From the NCBI RefSeq assembly GCF_011492945.1, contig NZ_CP045119.1, forward strand, positions 248,001 to 312,000: a stretch of 64,000 nt of DNA, read 5' to 3'. The position numbers and the translations under genes are program-made. The stretch comes from Rubrobacter tropicus. Lineage in GTDB: Bacteria > Actinomycetota > Rubrobacteria > Rubrobacterales > Rubrobacteraceae. The notes beneath the pieces were generated by a model. It ran no database searches and was not told the DNA's origin. It saw only the letters and a program-made list of their open reading frames with translations. Of the stretch, positions 1-7,576 are shown piece after piece. Every line of letters begins with the position of its first letter. Position 1 is the first letter of the stretch.

Positions 1-1455
1 GTTATCGTCGAGGGCCGTGCCTCCTTCGCCGACGGGACGCCCATCCCCGTCGACCGGCTCGACTCCGGTGAGCTGCGGCAGGCGAGCCCAAGGTTCCGCG
101 CGGCGCCAAGCGCCGTCGAGAGGATCCCGGGTACGACCGATGGCTGGCGTGCGATCTACCGGGCCCCGTACGATATCGTCCAGATGCCCGCGCCCCTCAC
201 GGCCCAGCAGCAGAAGGACGCCATCTTGAACGGCGATCACGCGATGGGCTACGGTCACGTGGCGCCCCTGCCGGCCGAGACCCAGCTCGTCGACGGCGTC
301 GGAGGCGGCGGCCCCGCCCTCGGGTGCGAGGCGCTCGCGCCGAAGCAGTCGAACGCCGTCGCCACCAGCGACGACGAGAACGTGAACATCGCCAGCGACA
401 CCCTCAACCTCAGCGGCACCGCGATGGAGGACGTCTCCGGCGTCGACATTACCCTGGGCGACGGCGACGCGGCAACCACCGATCCCACCGTCAGCGCCAC
501 CAACCTCGCCCCCGGCCCCGGCGGAGAGCAGACGTGGTCCGCGCAGTTCTCGCGGGCGGATCTCGACGCCCTGAGCGACGGCACCCTGACCGCCACGGGC
601 GCCTACGCCCTCTCCGGCGGCGGGACGACCACGGGCGCGACCCTGGAACTCCAAAAAGATACGGTCGCCCCCGGCCCGGCGACGTCCGACGTGCCTCCCG
701 GCATCTACAATACCGACAAATCCGTCACGCTCAGCGCGGAGGCGGGCGCGAAAGTCCGCTACACGACGGACGGGACGGACCCCTCCGCCACCACCGGCGC
801 CCTCTACGACGGCCAGCAGATAAACGTGACGAGCAGCCAGACCATAAAGGCGATAGTCGTGGACGCCGCGGGCAACCCCTCCAGCGTCGCCTCCTTCGGC
901 TACACTATTGACCGCGTCGCCCCGAGCCTGACCTCGAACTTCGTCAGCGGCTCCTACGACGCGGCGCAGATGGTTCCCTTCACCTCCGACGACCCGGGCG
1001 CGGAGATCCGCTACACCACCGACGGCTCCACGCCCAACAGGACCAGCAAACTGTACACGGGCCCGGTCCGGATAGCGAAAACCCAGACGGTCAAGGCGGT
1101 AGCCTACGACGCCGCGGGCAACGCCTCCGGGGTCCAGTCGAGGACCGTCACGATCCGCAAGGCCACGACGACCAACCTCAACGTCCCGACGGCCGACATG
1201 AAGCTCGGCAACACGCGGGCCATAGCGGGCGGGGTGAGCCCCAACCAGGCCGGCAGCTTCGTCAGGGTGACGATAGACCGCCCGGGCACGCTCTCGACCA
1301 TAACGAGGAGCGCAACGCTCAACGAGTTCTCGCGGTTCAGCACTACCTACAAGCCGACCGCGCCGGGCACGTACAGGATAACGGCGAGCTTCGTCAAGGA
1401 CGCCGACGCCCTGGCCTCCACGAGCGTGATGAAGAGCTTCAGGGTGGTCCGTTAG
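1..1455 (+). CDS. Secreted surface protein with two CHB_HEX_C-type repeats (5' truncated)
   Basis: The frame is open from the first base of the window, so the start and signal peptide lie outside it; 484 codons are visible. The upstream part matches the middle of the next gene (IVEG-ASYADG, DGWRAIY-APY, ILNGDHAMGYGHVAPLPAE). About 695-915 and 925-1162 encode two repeats of the chitobiase/hexosaminidase C-terminal type (PGIYN, RYTTDG, TIKA, DAAGN). The last ~95 residues form a shared C-terminal module ending in KSFRVVR. No LPXTG or other anchor is seen. An extracellular adhesive or structural role is inferred from domain type only. Positions 800-1271 are identical at DNA level to part of the next gene. 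Confidence 0.85.
   Translation, partial: VIVEGRASFADGTPIPVDRLDSGELRQASPRFRAAPSAVERIPGTTDGWRAIYRAPYDIVQMPAPLTAQQQKDAILNGDHAMGYGHVAPLPAETQLVDGVGGGGPALGCEALAPKQSNAVATSDDENVNIASDTLNLSGTAMEDVSGVDITLGDGDAATTDPTVSATNLAPGPGGEQTWSAQFSRADLDALSDGTLTATGAYALSGGGTTTGATLELQKDTVAPGPATSDVPPGIYNTDKSVTLSAEAGAKVRYTTDGTDPSATTGALYDGQQINVTSSQTIKAIVVDAAGNPSSVASFGYTIDRVAPSLTSNFVSGSYDAAQMVPFTSDDPGAEIRYTTDGSTPNRTSKLYTGPVRIAKTQTVKAVAYDAAGNASGVQSRTVTIRKATTTNLNVPTADMKLGNTRAIAGGVSPNQAGSFVRVTIDRPGTLSTITRSATLNEFSRFSTTYKPTAPGTYRITASFVKDADALASTSVMKSFRVVR
800..1271 (+). repeat. 472-bp identical tract, copy 1 (second copy 2909-3380)
   Basis: Read base by base, this stretch is the same as 2909-3380, silent positions included, while flanking sequence in the two genes differs clearly. 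The sharp edges suggest recent gene conversion or segmental duplication between the two surface-protein genes. Confidence 0.85.
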
Positions 1456-1490
1456 GCAAGGAAAACAAACGACGCGAGTAGCTGTCCTTC

Positions 1491-1519
1491 GAGGCCCCGC
1501 CCGGTGTGGGCGGGGCCTC
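1491..1519 (+). terminator. Rho-independent-like terminator
   Basis: A perfect 12-bp GC-rich stem (GAGGCCCCGCCC and its complement) with a 5-nt loop sits 36 bases after the first gene's stop and is followed by a short pyrimidine run. The same stem occurs at 7162-7190 behind the third long paralog. Confidence 0.75.
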
Positions 1520-1552
1520 TCTTGCGTGGGCCGGTCCCATCGGTACGACGAA

Positions 1553-1584
1553 TGGGCTAGAGAAAGTTCGCCTTTGCGGGGGAT
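1553..1584 (+). promoter_or_regulatory. Composite element A (half-site plus dyad)
   Basis: The heptamer TGGGCTA (1553-1559), 7 nt ending in AAAG, TTCGC (1567-1571), 8 nt, then GGGAT (1580-1584) and GGCGG. It has the same order and spacing as elements C, D and E. It ends 72 bases before the ATG at 1657. Only one heptamer of the palindrome is present here. It may be an operator, promoter or leader RNA element; the function is inferred. Confidence 0.6.
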
Positions 1585-1656
1585 GGCGGGGTGGCCGTGA
1601 GGCGGGATGATTAGCGGTGATCCGTCGTGTAGAAGACCTGAGAGGGGCAAAAGGCG

Positions 1657-3564
1657 ATGACCGATGAGAGCGCGGGACGGCAGGCGACCACCGGCGGCAG
1701 GCGGGCAAAGGTGCTGGCGGTCTGCGCCCTGTCCCTCCTGGTGGGCCTGACGCTGGCGATACCGGCGTCGGCCATGCCCACCGGGCCGGGGGTCAGGGAC
1801 GGCAGGAACATCACCGTCTTCGGCAACCTGGACTTCGTGGCGGCCTTCGGCTACCAGACGCGCGAGAAGCTCACCGTGGACGTCTACCGCGGCGACACCC
1901 GCATAGCCACGGCGTTCGGGCTGGCGGTCGACACCCCGGAGGGCGGCGGTCTCGAGGTGAACCACGGCGTGGAGGGCAACGTGGTCCAGGGCGACTGCTG
2001 GGAGAACTTCACGCCCGACGTGCGTCCCGGCGACCGCATCGTGGTCACGGACGCCGCCGGGGTTACCGACCAAATCCTCGTCGACAACATAACGATGCCG
2101 GGTCCCGCGCAAGACAACCCCGCCACCCTCGACCCGTTCGACGTGATCGTGGAGGGCACGGCCTCCTACGCCGACGGGAGTCCGATCCCCATCGACCAGC
2201 TCAACTCCGGCGAGGTCAGGAGCGTCTCTCCCAGGCTCAGGGCCAACCCGACCAGGGTGGAGAGGATAGACGGCACGCAGGACGGCTGGAGGGCCATCTA
2301 CGAGGCGCCGTACGAGATCTTCGATCAGCGGGGGGCGCTTACCACTCAGCAGCAGAAGCAGGCCATCTTGAACGGCGACCACGCGATGGGCTACGGCCAC
2401 GTGGCGCCCCTGCCGGCGGAGGCCCAGCTCGTCGAGGGCCTCGGCACGGGCGGTCCCGCGCCTGGTTGCGAGGCCCTCGCCCCCGACGCGCCGGACAGCG
2501 CGCTCGGCGTCGCCTCCCCCGAGCTCATCACCCAGGCAAACGTGAACGAGAACGTCGCGGTAAGCGGCGTCATACAGGACGGCGTGGACGTCGGCCTGCA
2601 GCTCAACGGCGTGGAAGCCCCGGCGGCCGACGTGGACCGGGCGAACGGCACGTGGTCGGCCCTGATCCCGGCCTCCGGCCTCAGGGAGGGAGATAACGAG
2701 GTAAAGGCAACCTTCACCGGACCGGGCGCCCCGGCACAGCCGCAGACGGCGACCGTCGAGAAGGACACGGTCTCCCCGCCGCCCGCCACGGCGACCCCGA
2801 GGCCAGGCCTCTACAACACGAACCAGTCCGTCTCCCTGGGCGTCACGGAGGCGGGCGCGAAGATCCGCTACACGACGGACGGCTCCGACCCGACCGCGAC
2901 CACGGGCACCCTCTACGACGGCCAGCAGATAAACGTGACGAGCAGCCAGACCATAAAGGCGATAGTCGTGGACGCCGCGGGCAACCCCTCCAGCGTCGCC
3001 TCCTTCGGCTACACTATTGACCGCGTCGCCCCGAGCCTGACCTCGAACTTCGTCAGCGGCTCCTACGACGCGGCGCAGATGGTTCCCTTCACCTCCGACG
3101 ACCCGGGCGCGGAGATCCGCTACACCACCGACGGCTCCACGCCCAACAGGACCAGCAAACTGTACACGGGCCCGGTCCGGATAGCGAAAACCCAGACGGT
3201 CAAGGCGGTAGCCTACGACGCCGCGGGCAACGCCTCCGGGGTCCAGTCGAGGACCGTCACGATCCGCAAGGCCACGACGACCAACCTCAACGTCCCGACG
3301 GCCGACATGAAGCTCGGCAACACGCGGGCCATAGCGGGCGGGGTGAGCCCCAACCAGGCCGGCAGCTTCGTCAGGGTGACCATAGACCGTCCCGGCGACC
3401 TCCCGAACGCGACGCGCGGCTTCACGCTCAATGCCTTCTCCCGGTTCGGCTTCACCTACAGGCCGACAGCGGTAGGCACCTACCGGGTAAAGGCGAGCTT
3501 CGTCAAGGACGCCGACGGCCTGGGATCGACGAGCGCCGTCAAGAGCTTCAGGGTCGTCCGCTAA
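1657..3564 (+). CDS. Secreted surface protein with two CHB_HEX_C-type repeats
   Basis: A 635-residue protein. Residues 1-39 are a Sec signal peptide (basic stretch, then LAVCALSLLVGLTLA, cleavage after ASA). Residues ~40-270 are an N-terminal module shared with the preceding and following paralogs (EVNHG-EGN, GDCWENFTPDV, GDHAMGYGHV). After an Ig-like segment come two CHB_HEX_C-like repeats (~380-545, each with RYTTDGS-P and DAAGN) and the C-terminal module ending KSFRVVR. The ATG at 1657 has a GAGGGG about 9 bases upstream. Element A precedes it. Extracellular; probably a cell-surface or matrix protein. No catalytic motif was recognised. Confidence 0.9.
   Translation: MTDESAGRQATTGGRRAKVLAVCALSLLVGLTLAIPASAMPTGPGVRDGRNITVFGNLDFVAAFGYQTREKLTVDVYRGDTRIATAFGLAVDTPEGGGLEVNHGVEGNVVQGDCWENFTPDVRPGDRIVVTDAAGVTDQILVDNITMPGPAQDNPATLDPFDVIVEGTASYADGSPIPIDQLNSGEVRSVSPRLRANPTRVERIDGTQDGWRAIYEAPYEIFDQRGALTTQQQKQAILNGDHAMGYGHVAPLPAEAQLVEGLGTGGPAPGCEALAPDAPDSALGVASPELITQANVNENVAVSGVIQDGVDVGLQLNGVEAPAADVDRANGTWSALIPASGLREGDNEVKATFTGPGAPAQPQTATVEKDTVSPPPATATPRPGLYNTNQSVSLGVTEAGAKIRYTTDGSDPTATTGTLYDGQQINVTSSQTIKAIVVDAAGNPSSVASFGYTIDRVAPSLTSNFVSGSYDAAQMVPFTSDDPGAEIRYTTDGSTPNRTSKLYTGPVRIAKTQTVKAVAYDAAGNASGVQSRTVTIRKATTTNLNVPTADMKLGNTRAIAGGVSPNQAGSFVRVTIDRPGDLPNATRGFTLNAFSRFGFTYRPTAVGTYRVKASFVKDADGLGSTSAVKSFRVVR
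2909..3380 (+). repeat. 472-bp identical tract, copy 2 (first copy 800-1271)
   Basis: Identical to 800-1271. It covers both CHB_HEX_C-like repeats and the start of the C-terminal module. The third paralog (from 5241) encodes the same domains but with many synonymous differences, so the identity here is recent. Confidence 0.85.
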
Positions 3565-3635
3565 AGCGGATCGCGGTGGCATTGAGCCACCGCAACCCGC
3601 GCCGTCGGCTATCGGCCCGCTCCGGCTTCGCCTCC

Positions 3636-3700
3636 GCTCTCAGCGATCAGCGGTCAGCTTTTTTGTTCTTGCTGAAGGCTGACCGCTGATCGCTGAGAGC
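3636..3700. repeat. Dispersed CAGC-type inverted repeat R1
   Basis: A perfect 23-bp inverted repeat (3636-3658 against 3678-3700) built from CTCAGC/GATCAGC/GGTCAGC words, with a 19-nt T-rich loop. It belongs to the repeat family found in many gaps of this window. It could also fold as a terminator-like hairpin behind the gene ending at 3564. Confidence 0.85.
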
Positions 3701-3752
3701 TTTGCAGAGAGGTTCTACCCCTCTGCAAACCGCTTCAGGCAGGGTCGGCCCT

Positions 3753-3793
3753 TAGCCCAATTGGACTACCCAAAAATCGTTGGAATTGACGAG
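3753..3793 (+). promoter_or_regulatory. Composite element B (7-2-7 palindrome plus dyad)
   Basis: TAGCCCA-AT-TGGACTA (3753-3768) is a palindrome of two heptamers two bases apart. Then come 7 nt and the dyad ATCGT-N8-ACGAG (3776-3793). The arrangement and spacing match elements C and D. It ends 73 bases before the ATG at 3867. The 7-2-7 geometry is that known for NarL-type HTH regulators; the binding factor is not known. Confidence 0.6.
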
Positions 3794-3866
3794 GAAGATC
3801 CCGGCGTTTCGCGGCATGATCGTGGCGTACGGAAAAGCCACGAGCAAGGACGATAGAGAGGTAAGC

Positions 3867-4214
3867 ATGAGGAAATTGGTGTTGATACTCACGGTCGCGG
3901 CGATGATGGTGGCCCTCAGCGCGGGCGCCGCCCTTGCGCTCAACCTTACGGGGGACAACGGCCCCGACAGGCTGGTCGGCACGGCCGAGAACGACACGCT
4001 TCGCGGCCTGGGCGGCAGGGACACCCTGATCGGGCGCGGCGACTCCGACCGCCTCTTCGGCGGCGACGGCAACGACTTCATAAACGCCGTCGACCCCGGC
4101 AGGGGCGAGACAGACCGCGTGAACTGCGGGGCCGGCTTCGACCGGGTGCTCATAGACCCCGGCACCGAGGACATCGTCGGGGGCAACTGCGAGAGGGTGG
4201 TCGTCTCCCGGTAA
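3867..4214 (+). CDS. Small secreted RTX-like (hemolysin-type) calcium-binding protein
   Basis: A 115-residue protein. The ATG at 3867 is chosen over the in-frame start at 3780 because GAGAGG lies 5 bases upstream and a clean signal peptide follows (MRKLVLILTVAAMMVALSAG, cleavage near ALA). The mature part has RTX-like Gly/Asp repeats (LRGLGGRDTLIG, RLFGGDGND), known in this family to bind calcium as a beta-roll. It ends with a two-cysteine tail (DRVNCGAGFD ... GGNCERV) shared with the proteins at 14311 and 20353. Element B precedes the gene and a strong terminator follows. Extracellular; the exact role is unknown. Confidence 0.8.
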   Translation: MRKLVLILTVAAMMVALSAGAALALNLTGDNGPDRLVGTAENDTLRGLGGRDTLIGRGDSDRLFGGDGNDFINAVDPGRGETDRVNCGAGFDRVLIDPGTEDIVGGNCERVVVSR

Positions 4215-4235
4215 CGTGGGGGGATAGGCGAGACC

Positions 4236-4268
4236 GGGCCGGGGCGGGAGCTCCGGCCCTTCTCTTTT
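4236..4268 (+). terminator. Rho-independent terminator
   Basis: A GGGCCGG / CCGGCCC stem with a 10-nt loop is followed by TTCTCTTTT, 21 bases after the stop at 4214. Confidence 0.75.
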
Positions 4269-4276
4269 GCCGGGGC

Positions 4277-4317
4277 TAGTCCAGATGGGCTAGTCAAAGT
4301 TCGTCCATACACGCGAT
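4277..4317 (+). promoter_or_regulatory. Composite element C (7-2-7 palindrome plus dyad)
   Basis: TAGTCCA-GA-TGGGCTA (4277-4292), 7 nt ending in AAAG, then TTCGT-N8-GCGAT (4300-4317) followed by GGCGG. It ends 69 bases before the ATG at 4387. It is almost identical in layout to element D. Confidence 0.65.
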
Positions 4318-4386
4318 GGCGGGGTACGCCCTGCGGACGATCATAACGGCGCAGAGTCAAGAGCCGAAGTGGAGGCGCGAAACCCT

Positions 4387-4983
4387 ATGACCTCGCAGAC
4401 CGCGATCAGAGAGACCGAAGACCTTTCCGGGGCCGTCTCCCCGACGGTACCCAGGTATCGGGCGGTGGCGGGGGCTTTGATCCTGGCTTTTGCCGTCGCC
4501 GCGGCGCTGGTCGCGGGCGGGTGGGGCCTGGTCTCTTCCCTGACGGGCGAGGAGCCCCCTGCTCGTGTCGGGGAAGACGTAAAGGTGCCCGGTGGGCTGC
4601 TTCGGGTCGAGAAGGTGACGCCGGAGCACATGGCGCCCATGCAGACCTCCAAGTTCTCCGCCGGTGGCATGAACATGTCCTCCACGGGCATGGACATGGC
4701 CCCGGAGGGATACGAGCGCTTCGCCGTCGAGGTGACGCTGGTCTCGCGCGGCGGCCTCGAGTACGCGCCCGAAGACTTCCGCCTCTCCGGCAAAGGGGTC
4801 AAGGACCACCAGCCGATCCGGTCGCAACTCGGCGAGGACAACCTCGCGGGCGGCAACGCCGTCGCGGGCAACCTGGTCTTCCAGGCCCCCGAGAAGGCCG
4901 AAAACCTGATGCTCCGGTTCGACGGCGGCCGTGCCGTCGCCCTGGATCTCCCGGCCGGCGAGGGCGGGGGCCACGGCCACTAG
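4387..4983 (+). CDS. Membrane-anchored protein with Met-rich and His-rich segments
   Basis: A 198-residue protein. The ATG at 4387 is chosen because GGAGG lies 11 bases upstream; a GTG at 4369 is the alternative. One N-terminal membrane segment (residues ~24-48, GALILAFAVAAALVAGGWGLV) is followed by an extracellular domain. Residues ~77-105 hold a cluster of methionines (HMAPMQ, GMNMSSTGMDMAP) and the protein ends GGGHGH. Such Met/His patterns can bind copper in other proteins; that is only an inference here. The beta-rich remainder (YERFAVEVTLV, EDFRLSGKG) resembles DUF4352-type domains. Elements C (before) and D (after) flank it. Confidence 0.7.
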   Translation: MTSQTAIRETEDLSGAVSPTVPRYRAVAGALILAFAVAAALVAGGWGLVSSLTGEEPPARVGEDVKVPGGLLRVEKVTPEHMAPMQTSKFSAGGMNMSSTGMDMAPEGYERFAVEVTLVSRGGLEYAPEDFRLSGKGVKDHQPIRSQLGEDNLAGGNAVAGNLVFQAPEKAENLMLRFDGGRAVALDLPAGEGGGHGH

Positions 4984-5001
4984 ATTTGTGCCCCGCGTTT
5001 C

Positions 5002-5042
5002 TAGTCCACATGGGCTAGTAAAAGATCGCCCATAAACGCAAT
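5002..5042 (+). promoter_or_regulatory. Composite element D (7-2-7 palindrome plus dyad)
   Basis: TAGTCCA-CA-TGGGCTA (5002-5017), GTAAAAG, then ATCGC-N8-GCAAT (5025-5042) and GGCGG. ATGGGC (5010-5015) also pairs perfectly with GCCCAT (5028-5033), so overlapping alternative dyads exist. It lies 198 bases before the chosen ATG at 5241. Confidence 0.65.
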
Positions 5043-5240
5043 GGCGGATCGAACGCAACGGGCGAAGATTCGCAGACCAAAGCAGGAGGCGGAGGAGGTG
5101 GGTTCCACGAACAACGCGACGATCTACGATCCGGCAGGCCAGACGCATGCTTGTCCGTTGTCCAGGAGCCCGGATACATAAAGAAGGCAAAGACACCACC
5201 AGGCGAAACCGACGAGAAAAGCAACGAAAGGAAGAAAAGA

Positions 5241-7115
5241 ATGACTGCCAGGCCCACAAACATATTAGAGAGCGGAAGCAAGCTCAAGAAGCTGCTCGCC
5301 CTCTCGGCCACCGCCCTCGTGATGGGCGCGGCCGCCGCGAGCCCTTCCTGGGCCGCCGTGAACAACCCGCACGCCTTGACCGTGTTCCCCGACCGCGACA
5401 TGGTGGTCGCCGAGAACTATCAAAACGGCATAGACATGCGGATCGAGGTGCTCAGGAACGGCGTCGTCATAGGCGATACCGGGGCGGCCAGGACCGTCGC
5501 GGGGGCCGCGGGGTCCGGCCTCGAGGTCAACCACGGGGCCGAAGGAAATCCGGGACCGGGCGACTGCTGGGTCGGCGCCACCCCGGACATCCAGGGCGGC
5601 GACGTGGTGCGGGTTACAACCCCCGCCGGCGTCGAGACCACCACCGTCGCGGACATCGCCATCACCTCCGGGCCCACCGAAGACGCCAACGGCAACGTGG
5701 TCGTCGGGGGACGCGCGATCGCCCCGGGCGGCGGACAGTTCGCCGCGGGCGAGCTCGCCGAGGAGGTAAGGGACCTGACCCCGCGCTGGCGCGGCGAACC
5801 CGACAGCATCGACTACGTGGGCGCCACCACCGACTGGCAGGCCATCTACGAGGCCCCGTTCTCGGACAACGCGGTCCAGGAGGACGGCGGCATGACCGAG
5901 GCCGGGCGCAAGGATTCCATCCTCACCGGCGGGCACTCCATCATCTGGGCCAACGGCGCCGGCAACGAGACCACCATCTCCGAGCTCGGCGAGCCCGGCG
6001 GGCCCGCCGCCGGCTGCGAGGAAACTGCTCCGGCCGCGAAGACCGCGATGTCGAGCGTCTCGCGCGACCTGATCAACACGGCCAACGCCAACGAGAACCT
6101 GGTGGTCAGCGGCGTCGCCACGGCCGACATCACCAACGTCAACATAGCGCTCGGCGGCCAGAACTTCGCGGCGGCCCCGGCCAACGGGACGTGGGAGATC
6201 ACCGTCCCCGCCTCCGCGCTGGCGAACCTGCCCCAGGGACCCTCCAACCTCGTCGCCAGCTTCACCAGCAACACCAACACGGCCCCGGCGAACCAGTCGC
6301 GGACCATCAACAAGGACACGGTGGCGCCGAACGCCGCGACGGCAAGCCCGGGCGGCGGCATCTACAACACCGACCAGTCCGTCTCCCTGGGCTCGCCCGA
6401 GGGTAATGCCCAGATCTACTACACTACGGACGGCTCCGAGCCGACGGCCGCCACCGGCACCCCCTACACGGGCCAGCAGATCGTCGTGACCGGCAGCCAG
6501 ACCATAAAGGCGATAGTCGTGGACGCCGCGGGCAATTCCTCCAGCGTCGCCTCCTTCGGCTACACCATAGACCGCGTCGCCCCGGGCCTCAGCATGACCC
6601 CGGCCACGGGCTCCTACGACGCGGCCCAGACGGTGACCCTCGCCTCCGACGACCCTGACGCGGAGATCCGCTACACCACCGACGGCACCACCCCAAACAG
6701 GGGCAGCGACCCCTACTCAGGCCCGATCCAGGTGTCGAGGACCCAGACGGTCAAGGCGATAGCCTACGACGCGGCCGGCAACGCCTCCCAGGTGCAGTCG
6801 AGGACTATCACGATCCGCACCCAGAGCACGACCACGCTCAACGTCGCCACCGCCGATATGAAGCTCGGCAACACGCGGGCCATAGGCGGGGGGGTGAGCC
6901 CGAACAACTCCGGCGGGACGGTCAGGTTGACGATAGACCGGCCCGGGACCCTCACGACGATAACGAGGAACCTCACGCTCAACGAGTTCTCGCGGTACTC
7001 CACGAGCTACAGGCCGACCGCGGTTGGCACCTACAGGATAAAGGCTGCGTTCGCCAAGGACGCCGACAACCTGGCCTCCACGAGCGAGACGAAGAGCTTC
7101 AGGGTGGTGCGCTAG
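5241..7115 (+). CDS. Secreted surface protein with two CHB_HEX_C-type repeats
   Basis: A 624-residue paralog of the two preceding long surface proteins. The ATG at 5241 is preferred over an in-frame start at 5151 because an AAAGGA lies upstream and the signal peptide follows directly (KLKKLLALSATALVMGAAAA, cleavage near SWA). The mature part has the shared N-terminal module (EVNHGAEGN, GDCWVG-TPDI), an Ig-like segment, two CHB_HEX_C-like repeats (YYTTDGSEPTAA, RYTTDGTTPN, DAAGN) and the C-terminal module ending KSFRVVR. It lacks the 472-bp identity of the first two genes. Element D lies upstream and a terminator follows. Exported; function unknown, probably structural or adhesive. Confidence 0.88.
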   Translation: MTARPTNILESGSKLKKLLALSATALVMGAAAASPSWAAVNNPHALTVFPDRDMVVAENYQNGIDMRIEVLRNGVVIGDTGAARTVAGAAGSGLEVNHGAEGNPGPGDCWVGATPDIQGGDVVRVTTPAGVETTTVADIAITSGPTEDANGNVVVGGRAIAPGGGQFAAGELAEEVRDLTPRWRGEPDSIDYVGATTDWQAIYEAPFSDNAVQEDGGMTEAGRKDSILTGGHSIIWANGAGNETTISELGEPGGPAAGCEETAPAAKTAMSSVSRDLINTANANENLVVSGVATADITNVNIALGGQNFAAAPANGTWEITVPASALANLPQGPSNLVASFTSNTNTAPANQSRTINKDTVAPNAATASPGGGIYNTDQSVSLGSPEGNAQIYYTTDGSEPTAATGTPYTGQQIVVTGSQTIKAIVVDAAGNSSSVASFGYTIDRVAPGLSMTPATGSYDAAQTVTLASDDPDAEIRYTTDGTTPNRGSDPYSGPIQVSRTQTVKAIAYDAAGNASQVQSRTITIRTQSTTTLNVATADMKLGNTRAIGGGVSPNNSGGTVRLTIDRPGTLTTITRNLTLNEFSRYSTSYRPTAVGTYRIKAAFAKDADNLASTSETKSFRVVR

Positions 7116-7161
7116 GAAGGATCGCTCGTGTAGGCAAAAGACACGAATAGCCCCGCCCATC

Positions 7162-7190
7162 GAGGCCCCGCCCACACCGGGCGGGGCCTC
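7162..7190 (+). terminator. Rho-independent-like terminator
   Basis: A 12-bp stem identical in its arms to that at 1491-1519 with a 5-nt loop, followed by CCTTCTTGTT. It closes the gene ending at 7115. Confidence 0.8.
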
Positions 7191-7323
7191 CCTTCTTGTT
7201 CTCGCGGCGAACGACTCTCGGAGCCGACCTTCGGAATCCACAATGCTCGGGGCCCCTGGTCCCACGCGCAGCCCCGGCTCTTCCCCTCTTCTTCCTCTTG
7301 TGCCACCGGCCGGACACCACAAC
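7191..7323. other. Intergenic sequence without recognisable feature
   Basis: No coding frame with a convincing ribosome binding site, repeat or structured RNA could be supported between the terminator and element E. Confidence 0.5.
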
Positions 7324-7392
7324 TAGCCCATATGGGCCATTGCAATCAAGGTAGCAAGAATGGGCTACGCAAAGATCGCCCATTCGCGCGAT
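7324..7392 (+). promoter_or_regulatory. Composite element E (palindrome, extra half-site, dyad)
   Basis: TAGCCCA-TA-TGGGCCA (7324-7339) is an imperfect 7-2-7 palindrome around a perfect 12-bp GCCCATATGGGC. A second TGGGCTA (7361-7367) is followed by 7 nt ending AAAG and the dyad ATCGC-N8-GCGAT (7375-7392). It precedes the two-gene unit starting at 7577 by 184 bases, leaving a long leader. Confidence 0.6.
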
Positions 7393-7576
7393 GCTCGGAG
7401 AGGTCCCCCAAGGCGACCATGTTCGGCAGGAAGCGCGACGCTACGAGAAGGACTTGCGCATGACATTTTCGCCACCTCAACCCGGCCGCGCCGGGCGTGC
7501 GGTCCGGACGCGTCCCCCCTGACTGCCCGATAAGTTCGGGTTCGCCGGGGAGCAGTCTACGAAGGAGAGGGAAACG

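Noticed and set aside
5265-5936. Long minus-strand frames opposite the surface-protein genes (also 7748-9202, 9261-10487)
   Set aside because: They mirror conserved plus-strand coding sequence with signal peptides and domains; no ribosome sites or recognisable proteins on the minus strand.
7361-7392. A c-di-GMP-I (GEMM) riboswitch suggested by ACGCAAAG in element E
   Set aside because: The other copies of the element lack this string and the two-helix GEMM layout with tetraloop/receptor is absent; the composite-dyad reading explains all copies.
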